A stretch of 64,000 nucleotides of DNA, taken from an uncultured Bacteroidales bacterium (GTDB lineage: Bacteria > Bacteroidota > Bacteroidia > Bacteroidales > Paludibacteraceae). The stretch covers positions 24,057-88,056 of the forward strand of contig CADCBP010000014.1 in assembly GCA_902799705.1 (NCBI GenBank), read 5' to 3'. This document shows positions 34,722 through 43,558 of the stretch, piece by piece. The notes beneath the pieces are model-generated. The model saw nothing but the letters and a program-made list of their open reading frames with translations. It was not told the origin of the DNA and did not search any database. The position numbers were made by a program, and so were the translations under genes. Positions within the stretch are counted from its first letter, which is position 1. Each line of letters begins with the position of its first letter.

Positions 34722-37700
34722 AAGCAGCGTATTCCGGATAATATTTATCTACAAATTCCGACTGTCCGAAGCGTTCGCAGGTCTGGAGAACATAACTCAA
34801 AACGGCTGCTTCACGACCGGTAGTCGATTCCATAACTTGACGCTGACGACGGTCGAGCGACTGAGCAAAACGCAGGTACTCCACACACGTCTTGGCTACT
34901 TCATCCATGATGGCGAGCGCTTTCTCATCCTGATGCAGGAGGAAATACATCTGTGCCATGGAGGCGGAAGTGTAGTCGTACGGGATATTATACCCCGGCA
35001 GTTGTTCTTCGGAGAAATCGAGCACCTCAAGCGCTTTGTCGCGTTGGTTCTCGCGGATGAGTTGTTCTGCCAGTTGGGCAAACATCATCCGGTGCGTGCG
35101 GCACATACGCATGAGGTTTTCGTCGATATAGATGCCCGGGATATTCATGTTGCCATATGCGAACTTGTGCATCATATTCTCGTACATCTTCTCCGTGTTG
35201 ACGCGGGGTTGCCCGTCACGACTGCGGGTCGGCGTAATCTGATAGGTGAGTCCCGTCAGTTCCATGTATGGCTCAAGGCCAAGATAATAGTCATTACCTA
35301 CGGTAGCGCAGAAATAGATGGGTCGCTCCCATTTGTTGGTGGAGAGCATCTCCATGATCATCATCTGCGAACGGGTGTACATCCGTTTCTTCTGGAACAT
35401 GATCTGCTCGCCGTCAGGGGTCTCCACATAGAGTTGATCGGACGGCAAATAGTTATCCCCCTCGCGCGTCTTGGTACGCGGGTCGTCCGAGCGGAGGAAG
35501 TTAAACGCTTTCTCCACGGAGACGGGTTGTCCCAGACGGTTATCAACACGGGCTATCTCATTCGCTCCGGGCATGTAATCCTTGTATTCCCAGGAAATCG
35601 GCAGTGCCTTCGAGTCGTAGTACGGGCGCTTCATCTGCGCGATATACCAGTCTGTCTGAAGATACGAGAGGTTGCAGACACGGATGTCTGTTCCGACCTC
35701 TTCGACCTCCTGGTTGTACCATAAGGGGAAGGTGTCGTTATCGCCGTTGGAGAACAGGATAGCCTGCGTCTCGCAAGACTTGAGGTAGTTGGCTCCGAAG
35801 TCCCTGCAGGAGTAGCGTTGCGAACGGTCATGGTCGTCCCAGTTCTGCTGCGCCATGAGTGCCGGAACACCTAAGCAGAGCAAGGAAGCAGCGAGGGCTA
35901 CGCAGGTCTTACCCGTTTCGCTCTTCAGCGCACTATTGATCCAGTCTATGAGTGCCAGCACACCCAGGCCGATCCAGATACAGAAAGCATAGAACGAGCC
36001 TGCGTAGGCATAGTCACGCTCACGAGGCTGGTAAGGCGTCTGGTTGAGGTACAACACAATCGCCAAGCCCGTGAGGAAGAAGAGGAGGAAGGTCAACGTG
36101 AAGTTCTTCCATCCTTCGCCTTCACCCTTTGCGTTGCGTTTTCCGCACTGCCATACGATGCCGATGACACCAAGGAGAAGCGGCAGGAAATAATAGACGT
36201 TATGTCCCTTGTTCTCTTTGAGTTCGGTCGGCAGCAAGTCCTGATCGCCAAGCATGGCATTATCGATGAACGGAATACCGGAGATCCAGTTTCCTTTGGT
36301 GATGTCGCCGTATGACTGCAGGTCGTTCTGGCGTCCCACAAAGTTCCACATGAAATAGCGCCAGTACATGAAGTTCACCTGATAGCGGAAGAAGAACCGG
36401 AGGTTTTCTCCGAAGGTCGGACAGTAGTCCGTTTTCTGCTGTCCGCAGTACTCATAACGGACACGTTTTCCCTTGACGTTCGCCCATTCCTTGTATGCCT
36501 GCACATGGCTTCCCTGCGAAGAATACATACGCGGGAAGAGCATGCAGAACTGCTTCATATACTGATAGTCCGTCTTGTAGCCGGTGATCACATAATGGTC
36601 TTTCTCGCCTTCCACTTTTGGTGCGGGCGCATACTGCGCATGTCCTTTCTTCTCAACCGGCACGCACATGTTTCCTTCGATACGCAACTCTACGGGCGCG
36701 TTGTATGTCTGGCCGTAGAAAAGCGGACGATCGCCGTACTGCTCGCGGTTGAGGTAGTATTTGAGCGAGAAGACATTGTCGGGGCTGTTCTGGTCCATCG
36801 GGGTGTCGGCATTGGAACGAATGACGAGCGCAGCGTACGAACTGTACCCGATGAGGATGACAGTTAACATCAGTACTCCCGTGTTAAGCCAACGCCAGAG
36901 ATTTTTGCCTTTTGCCTCTTCGTACTCGGCATCCGAACGTTTCTTCGTGTAAAGAATCGCCCAGACGAGGAGTCCGACTGTCAGGATAAGACATACCCAC
37001 ATACCCGTATTGAACGGGCATCCGAGACCGTTCACAAAGAGCAGTTCGAACCATCCGATAAGTGTCGGGAAGCCCGGTATGATGCCGTACAAAATGACCA
37101 GCAAGACCAGACACGAAGCCAGAAAAGCATAGATCATTCCCTTCCACGAGAAGTCATAACGGCGGAAGTAATAGACGAGTCCGATCGCCGGAATAGTCAG
37201 GAGGTTCAAAAGGTGTACACCGATACTCAGACCCATCAGATAGGCGATGAGAATCAGCCATTTGTCAGAGCCTTCTTCGTCCGCTTGTTCATCCCACTTG
37301 AGGATGAGCCAGAAGACGACCGCCGTGAACAAGGAAGACGAAGCGTACACTTCTCCTTCGACAGCCGAGAACCAGAAGGTGTCGCTGAAGGTGTAAGCGA
37401 GGGCACCTATGGTGCCGGCACCCAGCAAAGCGATGCCTTTCCACAACTCATCAGGTTGCACGAGTTTCTTCGCGAGGGCGGTAATGGTCCAGAAAAGGAA
37501 GAGGATCGTGAACGCGCTCGCAAGTGCCGAGAGGGCATTGACACACATTGCTACGTGCGCCGTGTCCGAGGCAAAAAGACTGAAGAAATGACCCATGAGC
37601 ATGAAGAACGGTGCTCCGGGCGGGTGTCCAACGTCCAGTTTCCAGGCGCTGGAGATGAACTCACCGCAGTCCCAGAACGAAGCGGTGGGCTCCATAGTCA

Positions 37701-37773
37701 GGAGATACGTCGCTGCAGCGATTGCAAACACAACCCATCCGCAGAGCGTATTCCATAATTTGAAATTTTTCAT
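34708..37773 (-). CDS. GT117/DUF2723 membrane glycosyltransferase
   Basis: 1021 residues. The N-terminal half holds many membrane helices with the DUF2723 opening (TYLLTMEPTASFWDCGEF and GHPPGAPFF), where the luminal/periplasmic Asp-Glu region is catalytic in GT-C enzymes. The C-terminal third is soluble and may hold TPR-like helices. The human relative TMEM260 is a protein O-mannosyltransferase; Bacteroidota members are thought to glycosylate exported proteins. It begins the operon that continues into CobW and the kinase module. Its promoter faces away from the polysaccharide operon. Confidence 0.88.
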   Translation of the reverse strand: MKNFKLWNTLCGWVVFAIAAATYLLTMEPTASFWDCGEFISSAWKLDVGHPPGAPFFMLMGHFFSLFASDTAHVAMCVNALSALASAFTILFLFWTITALAKKLVQPDELWKGIALLGAGTIGALAYTFSDTFWFSAVEGEVYASSSLFTAVVFWLILKWDEQADEEGSDKWLILIAYLMGLSIGVHLLNLLTIPAIGLVYYFRRYDFSWKGMIYAFLASCLVLLVILYGIIPGFPTLIGWFELLFVNGLGCPFNTGMWVCLILTVGLLVWAILYTKKRSDAEYEEAKGKNLWRWLNTGVLMLTVILIGYSSYAALVIRSNADTPMDQNSPDNVFSLKYYLNREQYGDRPLFYGQTYNAPVELRIEGNMCVPVEKKGHAQYAPAPKVEGEKDHYVITGYKTDYQYMKQFCMLFPRMYSSQGSHVQAYKEWANVKGKRVRYEYCGQQKTDYCPTFGENLRFFFRYQVNFMYWRYFMWNFVGRQNDLQSYGDITKGNWISGIPFIDNAMLGDQDLLPTELKENKGHNVYYFLPLLLGVIGIVWQCGKRNAKGEGEGWKNFTLTFLLFFLTGLAIVLYLNQTPYQPRERDYAYAGSFYAFCIWIGLGVLALIDWINSALKSETGKTCVALAASLLCLGVPALMAQQNWDDHDRSQRYSCRDFGANYLKSCETQAILFSNGDNDTFPLWYNQEVEEVGTDIRVCNLSYLQTDWYIAQMKRPYYDSKALPISWEYKDYMPGANEIARVDNRLGQPVSVEKAFNFLRSDDPRTKTREGDNYLPSDQLYVETPDGEQIMFQKKRMYTRSQMMIMEMLSTNKWERPIYFCATVGNDYYLGLEPYMELTGLTYQITPTRSRDGQPRVNTEKMYENMMHKFAYGNMNIPGIYIDENLMRMCRTHRMMFAQLAEQLIRENQRDKALEVLDFSEEQLPGYNIPYDYTSASMAQMYFLLHQDEKALAIMDEVAKTCVEYLRFAQSLDRRQRQVMESTTGREAAVLSYVLQTCERFGQSEFVDKYYPEYAAYVNN

Positions 37774-37824
37774 TTGTTTATCGTTATTTTTTTGTTTTTA
37801 GGCCATTTTACGGCAATTTGGCTG

Positions 37825-37855
37825 CAAAGGTACGAATAAAAGTTGAAAGTTGAAA
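37825..37855 (-). promoter_or_regulatory. Promoter for the GT117-kinase module operon
   Basis: Minus strand TACCTTTG (37825-37832). At the expected -33 position (37853-37855) there is only TTT, inside a TTGAAAG heptamer array, so the array replaces the usual TTG. Leader about 49 nt. Confidence 0.6.
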
Positions 37856-37869
37856 GTTGAAAGTTGAAA
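37842..37869. repeat. 7-bp GTTGAAA tandem array (4 units)
   Basis: Four identical GTTGAAA units directly upstream of the -7 box of the GT117 promoter, covering its -33 region. Change in unit number would change promoter spacing or context. Confidence 0.85.
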
Positions 37870-37924
37870 GTTTTTGATTTTTTAGCTGAAAAGGCACATT
37901 TTTGAAAATATTGTACGCGCGCAC

Positions 37925-37955
37925 TTGCACATATAAAAAAAATGTTGTATCTTTG
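37925..37955 (+). promoter_or_regulatory. Promoter for the polysaccharide operon
   Basis: TTG (37925-37927), 20-nt spacer, TATCTTTG (37948-37955). Upstream is CGCGCGCA followed by CTTGCACAT, the same extended arrangement as the promoter at 18.3 kb. The start is expected near 37958, giving a 78-nt leader that contains a heptamer array. Confidence 0.8.
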
Positions 37956-37964
37956 CGGACTTTT

Positions 37965-38006
37965 TGAAAATTGAAAAGTGAAAGGTGAAAAGTGAAAGGT
38001 AAAAAG
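37965..38006. repeat. 7-bp TGAAAAG tandem array in the polysaccharide operon leader (6 units)
   Basis: TGAAAAT, TGAAAAG, TGAAAGG, TGAAAAG, TGAAAGG and TAAAAAG, located between the promoter and the first start codon, hence transcribed. Confidence 0.85.
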
Positions 38007-38035
38007 AATATAATTTTTTAAAAAAATATACAAAA

Positions 38036-38791
38036 ATGATTAACGTTGGAATTATTGGTTGCGGCTTCGTAGGAGGAGCCCTCAAGAACTGGTTGGAGAA
38101 CAACAACCCTGATTGCAAATTATTTATCAGCGACCCTTACAAGGGTTACAACGATGACCTGAGTGACATTGATGTCGCATTTCTTCAGATCCATGTACCG
38201 ACAGAGGAAGACGGCACGCAGGATTTAACGCTGATGAAGGAATTGATTCAGAAATTGCCGGACGTGCCGGTATTCGTTCGTACGACTATCCTTCCAGGCA
38301 CCAGTGCACGTCTTTCAAAAGAAACAGGACATCAGGTGTTTTACATGCCGGAGTTCCTCACCGAGCGCACGTTCATTGAGGACTTCAACAAGCAGACCAT
38401 GGTCTTCACCGGTGCTCAGAACTTACTGACGAAGATTTTCGTCGGCAAGAAATTCACCGTCATGAGTCCGCTCGAAGCGGAGTTGACCAAGTACATGCAC
38501 AATGTCTTTGGTGCCTACAAAGTAACCTATTTCAACGCTTGCCGCGAGTATTGCGAGAAAATGGGAGCCGATTGGCGCAAAGTGCACACCGGCATTCTCC
38601 TCTCCGGTTACATCAACGACACCCACACCTACGTCCCGGGACCCGATGGTAAATTCGGTTATGGCGGAAAATGTTTCCCGAAAGATGTGAACGCATTTGC
38701 GGAAATGACCAAAGGAACATCCCTTGGAATACTCTTGGAGCACCTCCACGAACTGAATGTTCATTTCCGTGGTGTCGAGGAACACATTTAA
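38036..38791 (+). CDS. UDP-sugar/GDP-sugar dehydrogenase-like protein lacking the C-terminal domain
   Basis: 251 residues with the first two domains of the UDP-glucose/GDP-mannose dehydrogenase family: NAD-binding GIIGCGFVGG (5-14), FVRTTILPGTS, MPEFLTER, and the catalytic-cysteine motif FGYGGKCFPKD (Cys213). The protein ends soon after, whereas Ugd and relatives have about 400 residues with a C-terminal UDP-sugar binding domain. The next gene is a complete Ugd. There is no sign of a frameshift remnant downstream, only 116 nt with an 11-bp repeat. It may oxidise a different sugar, act with a partner, or be regulatory. First gene of the polysaccharide operon. Confidence 0.82.
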   Translation: MINVGIIGCGFVGGALKNWLENNNPDCKLFISDPYKGYNDDLSDIDVAFLQIHVPTEEDGTQDLTLMKELIQKLPDVPVFVRTTILPGTSARLSKETGHQVFYMPEFLTERTFIEDFNKQTMVFTGAQNLLTKIFVGKKFTVMSPLEAELTKYMHNVFGAYKVTYFNACREYCEKMGADWRKVHTGILLSGYINDTHTYVPGPDGKFGYGGKCFPKDVNAFAEMTKGTSLGILLEHLHELNVHFRGVEEHI

Positions 38792-38838
38792 AAATCTCAC
38801 GGAACACATCTAAGAGCCTCCAAAAACGGTCTAATCCC

Positions 38839-38871
38839 GACGGTCGAACGACGGTCAAACGACGGTCAAAG
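38839..38871. repeat. 11-bp GACGGTCAAAC tandem repeat (3 units)
   Basis: GACGGTCGAAC, GACGGTCAAAC and GACGGTCAAAG between the short dehydrogenase and ugd. A similar 11-bp array occurs at 61517-61560. Confidence 0.8.
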
Positions 38872-38907
38872 CCAAGGTTAGTACTCTATAACACCCTTTT
38901 TTGAATC

Positions 38908-40146
38908 ATGAAGATTGCAGTTGCAGGAACAGGTTATGTAGGTCTCAGCATCGCTACCCTACTCGCCCAGCATAACAAAGTGACGGCGGTGGACATCATC
39001 CCGGAGAAAGTGGAGATGATCAACTCTCGCCGTTCACCCATCCAAGACGAGTATATTGAGAAATACCTCGCCGAAAAAGAACTCGACCTCACGGCGACAC
39101 TCGATGCCGAATCCGCTTATAAGGACGCGGAATACGTCGTCATTGCCGCTCCGACGAACTATGACAGCCAGCGGAACTATTTCGACACTTCTGCAGTAGA
39201 GAACGTCATCGAGACTGTCCTCCGTGTCAATCCGAAGGCATTCATGGTCATCAAATCCACCATCCCTGTCGGCTACACGGAAACCGTCCGCAAGAAGTAC
39301 AACTGCGAGAACATCCTTTTCTCGCCTGAGTTCCTGCGCGAGTCCAAAGCGCTCTACGACAACCTATACCCGTCCCGCATCATCGTCGGTACGGTCAAAG
39401 GCGACGAACGTCTGACCAAAGCCGCAGAGCGTTTTGCCGGATTGCTCAAAGAGGGTGCCATAAAAGAAGACATTGAGACCCGTATCATGGGACTGACGGA
39501 GTCCGAAGCGGTAAAGCTGTTCGCCAACACCTATCTTGCGCTGCGCGTCAGTTTCTTCAACGAACTCGACACATACGCGGAAATGAAAGGCCTCAACACC
39601 CAGGACATCATTGACGGTGTTTGCCTCGACCCGCGTATCGGTACGCACTATAACAATCCCTCTTTCGGCTACGGCGGTTACTGCCTACCGAAAGACACCA
39701 AGCAACTTTTGGCGAACTATCAGGATGTCCCGGAGAACCTTATCGAAGCAATCGTTGAATCGAACCGCACTCGCAAAGACTTCATCGCAGACCGTGTTCT
39801 GTCGAAAGCCGGTTATTACGACTATTACAACAACGGACAGTACAACGCCGCCGAGGAGCATTCTTGCGTCATTGGCGTCTATCGCTTGACGATGAAGTCG
39901 AACAGCGACAACTTCCGCCAGTCATCTATCCAAGGCATCATGAAACGCGTGAAGGCAAAAGGCGCGCAGGTAATCATCTATGAACCGACTCTGGAAAACG
40001 GCACAACGTTCTTCGGTAGCGAAGTAGTGAACGACCTGAAACAATTCAAACTTCGCAGCCAGGCCATCATCGCCAACCGTTATGACAGTTGTCTGGACGA
40101 CGTGAAAGAAAAAGTGTATACACGAGATATTTTCAAGAGAGACTAA
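38908..40146 (+). CDS. ugd: UDP-glucose 6-dehydrogenase
   Basis: 412 residues. Oxidises UDP-glucose to UDP-glucuronate with two NAD+. All family parts are present: GTGYVG Rossmann loop (7-12), [20 protein letters not shown], the central helical domain, the catalytic [10 protein letters not shown] (Cys259) and a C-terminal nucleotide-binding domain (about 315-400, [14 protein letters not shown]). It provides uronic-acid donor for the polysaccharide made by this operon. The stop overlaps the next start by one base (TAATG). Confidence 0.95.
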   Translation: MKIAVAGTGYVGLSIATLLAQHNKVTAVDIIPEKVEMINSRRSPIQDEYIEKYLAEKELDLTATLDAESAYKDAEYVVIAAPTNYDSQRNYFDTSAVENVIETVLRVNPKAFMVIKSTIPVGYTETVRKKYNCENILFSPEFLRESKALYDNLYPSRIIVGTVKGDERLTKAAERFAGLLKEGAIKEDIETRIMGLTESEAVKLFANTYLALRVSFFNELDTYAEMKGLNTQDIIDGVCLDPRIGTHYNNPSFGYGGYCLPKDTKQLLANYQDVPENLIEAIVESNRTRKDFIADRVLSKAGYYDYYNNGQYNAAEEHSCVIGVYRLTMKSNSDNFRQSSIQGIMKRVKAKGAQVIIYEPTLENGTTFFGSEVVNDLKQFKLRSQAIIANRYDSCLDDVKEKVYTRDIFKRD

Positions 40147-41291
40147 TGGCTTATACGTACCATATTTTCGCGCCTTACCGCGTTTGCCCGTTGGGTGCGC
40201 ACGTAGATCACCAGCACGGCCTGGTTTCCGGTTTTGCCATTGACAAGGGGGTGGACCTTTGGTTTAACATTACGGAGGATGGCAGTGTCCGGCTGAAGAG
40301 TCGTTCTTTTCCAGGCGATGTGAGCCTGCGTGTCGATGACAAGACCCGTGTAAAAGAAGGCAACTGGGGTGACTATGTTCGTGGCGCCAAATACGCCTTG
40401 CGCAAACGCTTTGAGTTGAAACGCGGCATCGAAGGCGAGATAGCAGGTTCGTTACCTATCGGAGGTTTGAGCAGCAGCGCAGCGGTGCTGATAGCCTACG
40501 TAATGGCCTACGCCAAAGCCAACGATATTACTCTGACAAAGATGGAGATCATCAAGATCGCTTCGGAAGCCGAGCGCGAATATATCGGATTGAACAATGG
40601 TATTCTGGACCAAGCGTGTATCGCGTTAGGCGAACAGGGCAAGTTGCTTTTTCTGGACACTGCGACGGAACAATACCGGCTGATAGAACCCGGGGAAGAT
40701 CTGGCGGAGTATGAGATAGCTATCATCTTCTCGGGACTGACTCGCAGTCTGGTGAACAGCGATTACAACCTGCGCGTAGGAGAATGTAAAACCGCCGCAT
40801 GGTGCATGCAGGCTTACAAGGACCAACCGATCAAGCCCTTGGACCAGACCTTCTTGAGGGACGTGCCATACGAAATGTACGAAGCGACCAAAGACCGGAT
40901 GCCGGCTCGTTTTGCCCGCCGCGCGGAACATTTCTACACGGAATACCGCCGTGTGCGCAAAGGGGTGACAGCGTGGGAAAGCGGCAACATGGAGTTGTTC
41001 GGCCAACTGATCAAAGAAAGTTGTGAGAGTTCAATACACAACTATGAATGTGGCAGTCCGGAATTAATCAAGATATACGATATCTTAAAAGACCTCAAAG
41101 GTGTTTATGGCGGCCGATTCAGCGGTGCAGGTTTCAAAGGCGCTGTCATCGCATTCGTTGATCCGAAACAGAAAGAATCCGTGGAGAAAGCCATTACAGA
41201 ACAGTATCTGACAACATATCCGGAGTACAAAAAGACGTTCGGCATTCATTGGGTACACTCGACGGATGGCGCACGGTTTACAGAAGAATGA
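40146..41291 (+). CDS. GHMP kinase, galacturonokinase/galactokinase-like
   Basis: 381 residues. Sugar-1-kinase of the GHMP superfamily: PLGAHVDHQHG (15-25), ATP loop PIGGLSSSAA (104-113), and C-terminal GGRFSGAGFKG. The first motif (PYRVCPLGAHVDHQ) resembles plant galacturonokinase (PYRISPLGAHIDHQ) more than galactokinase, which has a GEHTD-type sequence, so I favour a uronic-acid kinase. This is recalled similarity, not a search. The next gene is a nucleotidyltransferase, so the pair could activate a free sugar acid to its UDP form. I chose the ATG at 40146, overlapping the ugd stop by one base. Confidence 0.8.
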   Translation: MAYTYHIFAPYRVCPLGAHVDHQHGLVSGFAIDKGVDLWFNITEDGSVRLKSRSFPGDVSLRVDDKTRVKEGNWGDYVRGAKYALRKRFELKRGIEGEIAGSLPIGGLSSSAAVLIAYVMAYAKANDITLTKMEIIKIASEAEREYIGLNNGILDQACIALGEQGKLLFLDTATEQYRLIEPGEDLAEYEIAIIFSGLTRSLVNSDYNLRVGECKTAAWCMQAYKDQPIKPLDQTFLRDVPYEMYEATKDRMPARFARRAEHFYTEYRRVRKGVTAWESGNMELFGQLIKESCESSIHNYECGSPELIKIYDILKDLKGVYGGRFSGAGFKGAVIAFVDPKQKESVEKAITEQYLTTYPEYKKTFGIHWVHSTDGARFTEE

Positions 41292-42022
41292 AAACAATCG
41301 TCATAGCAGCAGGGTACGCGACGCGTTTGGGAGAACTGACCAGAAACTTCCCGAAACCGTTATTGAAGATAGGTGACAACACTATCTTAGGTCGTCTTTT
41401 GGATGACATCGACCCTATTGAAAGCATTGACGAACATATTATCGTGACGAACCACCGTTTCGCACCGATCTTTGAGGAATGGGCAAAAGAACAACACTAC
41501 TCCAAGCCCCTCACGATTGTAGATGACGGAACGAACAATAACGAGGAACGCTTAGGCGCAGTAGGAGACTTACTTTTCGTGATGGCACAAAAGGAAATAG
41601 ATGATGACTTATTAGTCGTAGCGGCAGACAATCTTCTCTTTTTCCATTTCAAGGATTTTGTGGCGTTTGCGAAAGAGAAACAAACGAGTTGTATCATGTA
41701 CCACGAGCAACCGTCAATAGAGAAATTACAACGTACCGGTGTGGTCGTGTTGGATGAGGACAACCGTGTGTTGGAGATGGCGGAGAAACCGCAACAACCG
41801 AAGACACACCATGCCGTGCCACCGTTCTATATCTATCTGCGCAAAGACTTTGACCTCATTCGTCATTGTCTCAAGAACGGTTGTGGCAACGATGCCCCCG
41901 GTAACTTGGCGCATTATTTGGTAGAACACACAGCGATGCACGCCTGGCCAATGACCGGCGGACGATTTGATATCGGCAGTCTCGACACCTATTATGAGGC
42001 CTGCGAAAAATACGGAAAATAG
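41288..42022 (+). CDS. Sugar-1-phosphate nucleotidyltransferase
   Basis: 244 residues of the NTP_transferase family: MKTIVIAAGYATRLGELT (the GxGTRL-type nucleotide loop, here with AAGYATRLG), FPKPLLKIG, VAADNLLFF as metal site, and GGRFDIGSLDTYYEA near the end. It should join the sugar-1-phosphate made by the preceding kinase to a nucleotide. The sugar and nucleotide cannot be fixed from sequence. Start ATG overlaps the kinase stop as ATGA. Oddity: the loop lacks the usual Gly-Gly pair (AGGxGTR). Confidence 0.85.
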   Translation: MKTIVIAAGYATRLGELTRNFPKPLLKIGDNTILGRLLDDIDPIESIDEHIIVTNHRFAPIFEEWAKEQHYSKPLTIVDDGTNNNEERLGAVGDLLFVMAQKEIDDDLLVVAADNLLFFHFKDFVAFAKEKQTSCIMYHEQPSIEKLQRTGVVVLDEDNRVLEMAEKPQQPKTHHAVPPFYIYLRKDFDLIRHCLKNGCGNDAPGNLAHYLVEHTAMHAWPMTGGRFDIGSLDTYYEACEKYGK

Positions 42023-42025
42023 ACG

Positions 42026-43558
42026 ATGAACGGAACAACGGGAAAACGATTGGCAAAGAACACGGCATTCATGTATATACGCATGTTTGTACTGATGGTC
42101 GTATCGTTCTATACGTCCCGTATTGTGTTACAGCAACTTGGTGTAGATGACTACGGTATATTTAATTTGGTGGGCAGTATTGTTGCTATGTTTGCGTCGC
42201 TGCGCATCATCTTTGCTTCCTCGACTCAACGGTATTTGAATTATGAGTTAGGTCAAGGCAACGCGCAGAACCTGCAGTTGGTCTTCAATCTCAGCATATA
42301 TATCAATCTTCTTATCGGAGTAATTTTCGTGCTCGCGGTCGAAGCCTTGGGACTATGGTTCTTCACGCATGGTATCAATATTGCACCGGGTCGCATGGAA
42401 GCCGCTTTCGTCGTCTTCCAATGCGCGACAATCATCGCGGCGATAAGTATTCTGACGTCCGTTTTCGATGCCGTTATTATCGCGCACGAGCGCATGAATT
42501 TCTATGCCGTCATCGCCATCGTGGAGAGTCTGATGAAGTTAGGCACCGCCTATCTGTTGAGTCGCGCACCGATAGACAAGTTGATTTTCTACGGGTTGTT
42601 GCTGTTAGGCGTGAGTGTGGTAGTCCTGTTTATCAATCTGATTTATTGCAAATGGCATTTCCAGGAAGTGAAGTTACGCCTGATATGGGACAAGACTTAT
42701 TTCAAACAGATGACGCAATTCGCAGGCTGGAATTTCTTAGGCAATACTGCGTATGCCGTGACTCAAAACGGAATCAACATGGTGTTGAATGTTTTCGGCG
42801 GCACAGTGGTGAATGCGGCACGCGGAATAGCGTTTCAGGTAAGTGAATTGACCAAACAATTCCTGATTAACATCAATACGGTCATGACGCCCTACAGCAT
42901 ACAAGCGTATGCCGGCGGACGACACGAAGACTTCCAAAAAGCTGTTTTCGTCTCCTCGAAGATCCTGTTCTATGTACAGTTAATGCTTACTATTCCTATT
43001 GTCTATTTGACACCGTGGTTATTACAGTTATGGCTCGGACAAGTTCCTGACTATTCGGTTGTTTTCCTGCGATTGGTATTATGTATCACTCTGGTTCGCT
43101 CGGTTCACGGCCCCTTGGACACAGTCTTCAAAGCTAAAGGGGAATTGAAATACTATCAGATAGCAGAAGGTGTTATTTTATCCTTGCCGCTGTTGTTGGG
43201 TTATCTGGTACTGAAAGCAGGCGCCCCTTATGCAACGGTCTTTGTCTGCTGTATAGCGATGGAGATCGTGAATCTCATCGTCATGCTCATTCTGGCGCAG
43301 CACATCGCCGATTTCAACAGCAGGGCCTATACGCGCAGTATTCTGCTGCCGTCTGTGCTGTGTCTGGTATGCGCCGGAGGTCTTTTCTACTGGGATTTGC
43401 AACTAACGCCTATATGGCAACAGATACTATTGAGTTTAGCTGCGATGGGTGCATGCTCAGCCTTTTGGTGGGGTATCATGCTGACAAGAGACGAGCGGCG
43501 ACAATTATTATCATTAATACCGTATTATCATGCTAAGTCTAAGTGTCGCGAGAGATAA
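42026..43558 (+). CDS. Polysaccharide flippase, Wzx-like (MOP superfamily)
   Basis: 510 residues with about 12-14 membrane helices; begins AKNTAFMYIRMFVLMVVSFY and YTSRIVLQQLGVDDYGIF, the standard N-terminus of O-antigen/capsule flippases. It moves lipid-linked repeat units across the inner membrane. It starts 4 nt after the nucleotidyltransferase and its 3' end overlaps wzy by 29 nt. The clear Wzx plus Wzy pair shows that this locus uses the Wzy-dependent pathway. Confidence 0.92.
   Translation: MNGTTGKRLAKNTAFMYIRMFVLMVVSFYTSRIVLQQLGVDDYGIFNLVGSIVAMFASLRIIFASSTQRYLNYELGQGNAQNLQLVFNLSIYINLLIGVIFVLAVEALGLWFFTHGINIAPGRMEAAFVVFQCATIIAAISILTSVFDAVIIAHERMNFYAVIAIVESLMKLGTAYLLSRAPIDKLIFYGLLLLGVSVVVLFINLIYCKWHFQEVKLRLIWDKTYFKQMTQFAGWNFLGNTAYAVTQNGINMVLNVFGGTVVNAARGIAFQVSELTKQFLININTVMTPYSIQAYAGGRHEDFQKAVFVSSKILFYVQLMLTIPIVYLTPWLLQLWLGQVPDYSVVFLRLVLCITLVRSVHGPLDTVFKAKGELKYYQIAEGVILSLPLLLGYLVLKAGAPYATVFVCCIAMEIVNLIVMLILAQHIADFNSRAYTRSILLPSVLCLVCAGGLFYWDLQLTPIWQQILLSLAAMGACSAFWWGIMLTRDERRQLLSLIPYYHAKSKCRER

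Noticed and set aside
42026-43558. Second MATE drug exporter
   Set aside because: Sequence start and operon context with wzy and glycosyltransferases fit a Wzx flippase of the same superfamily.
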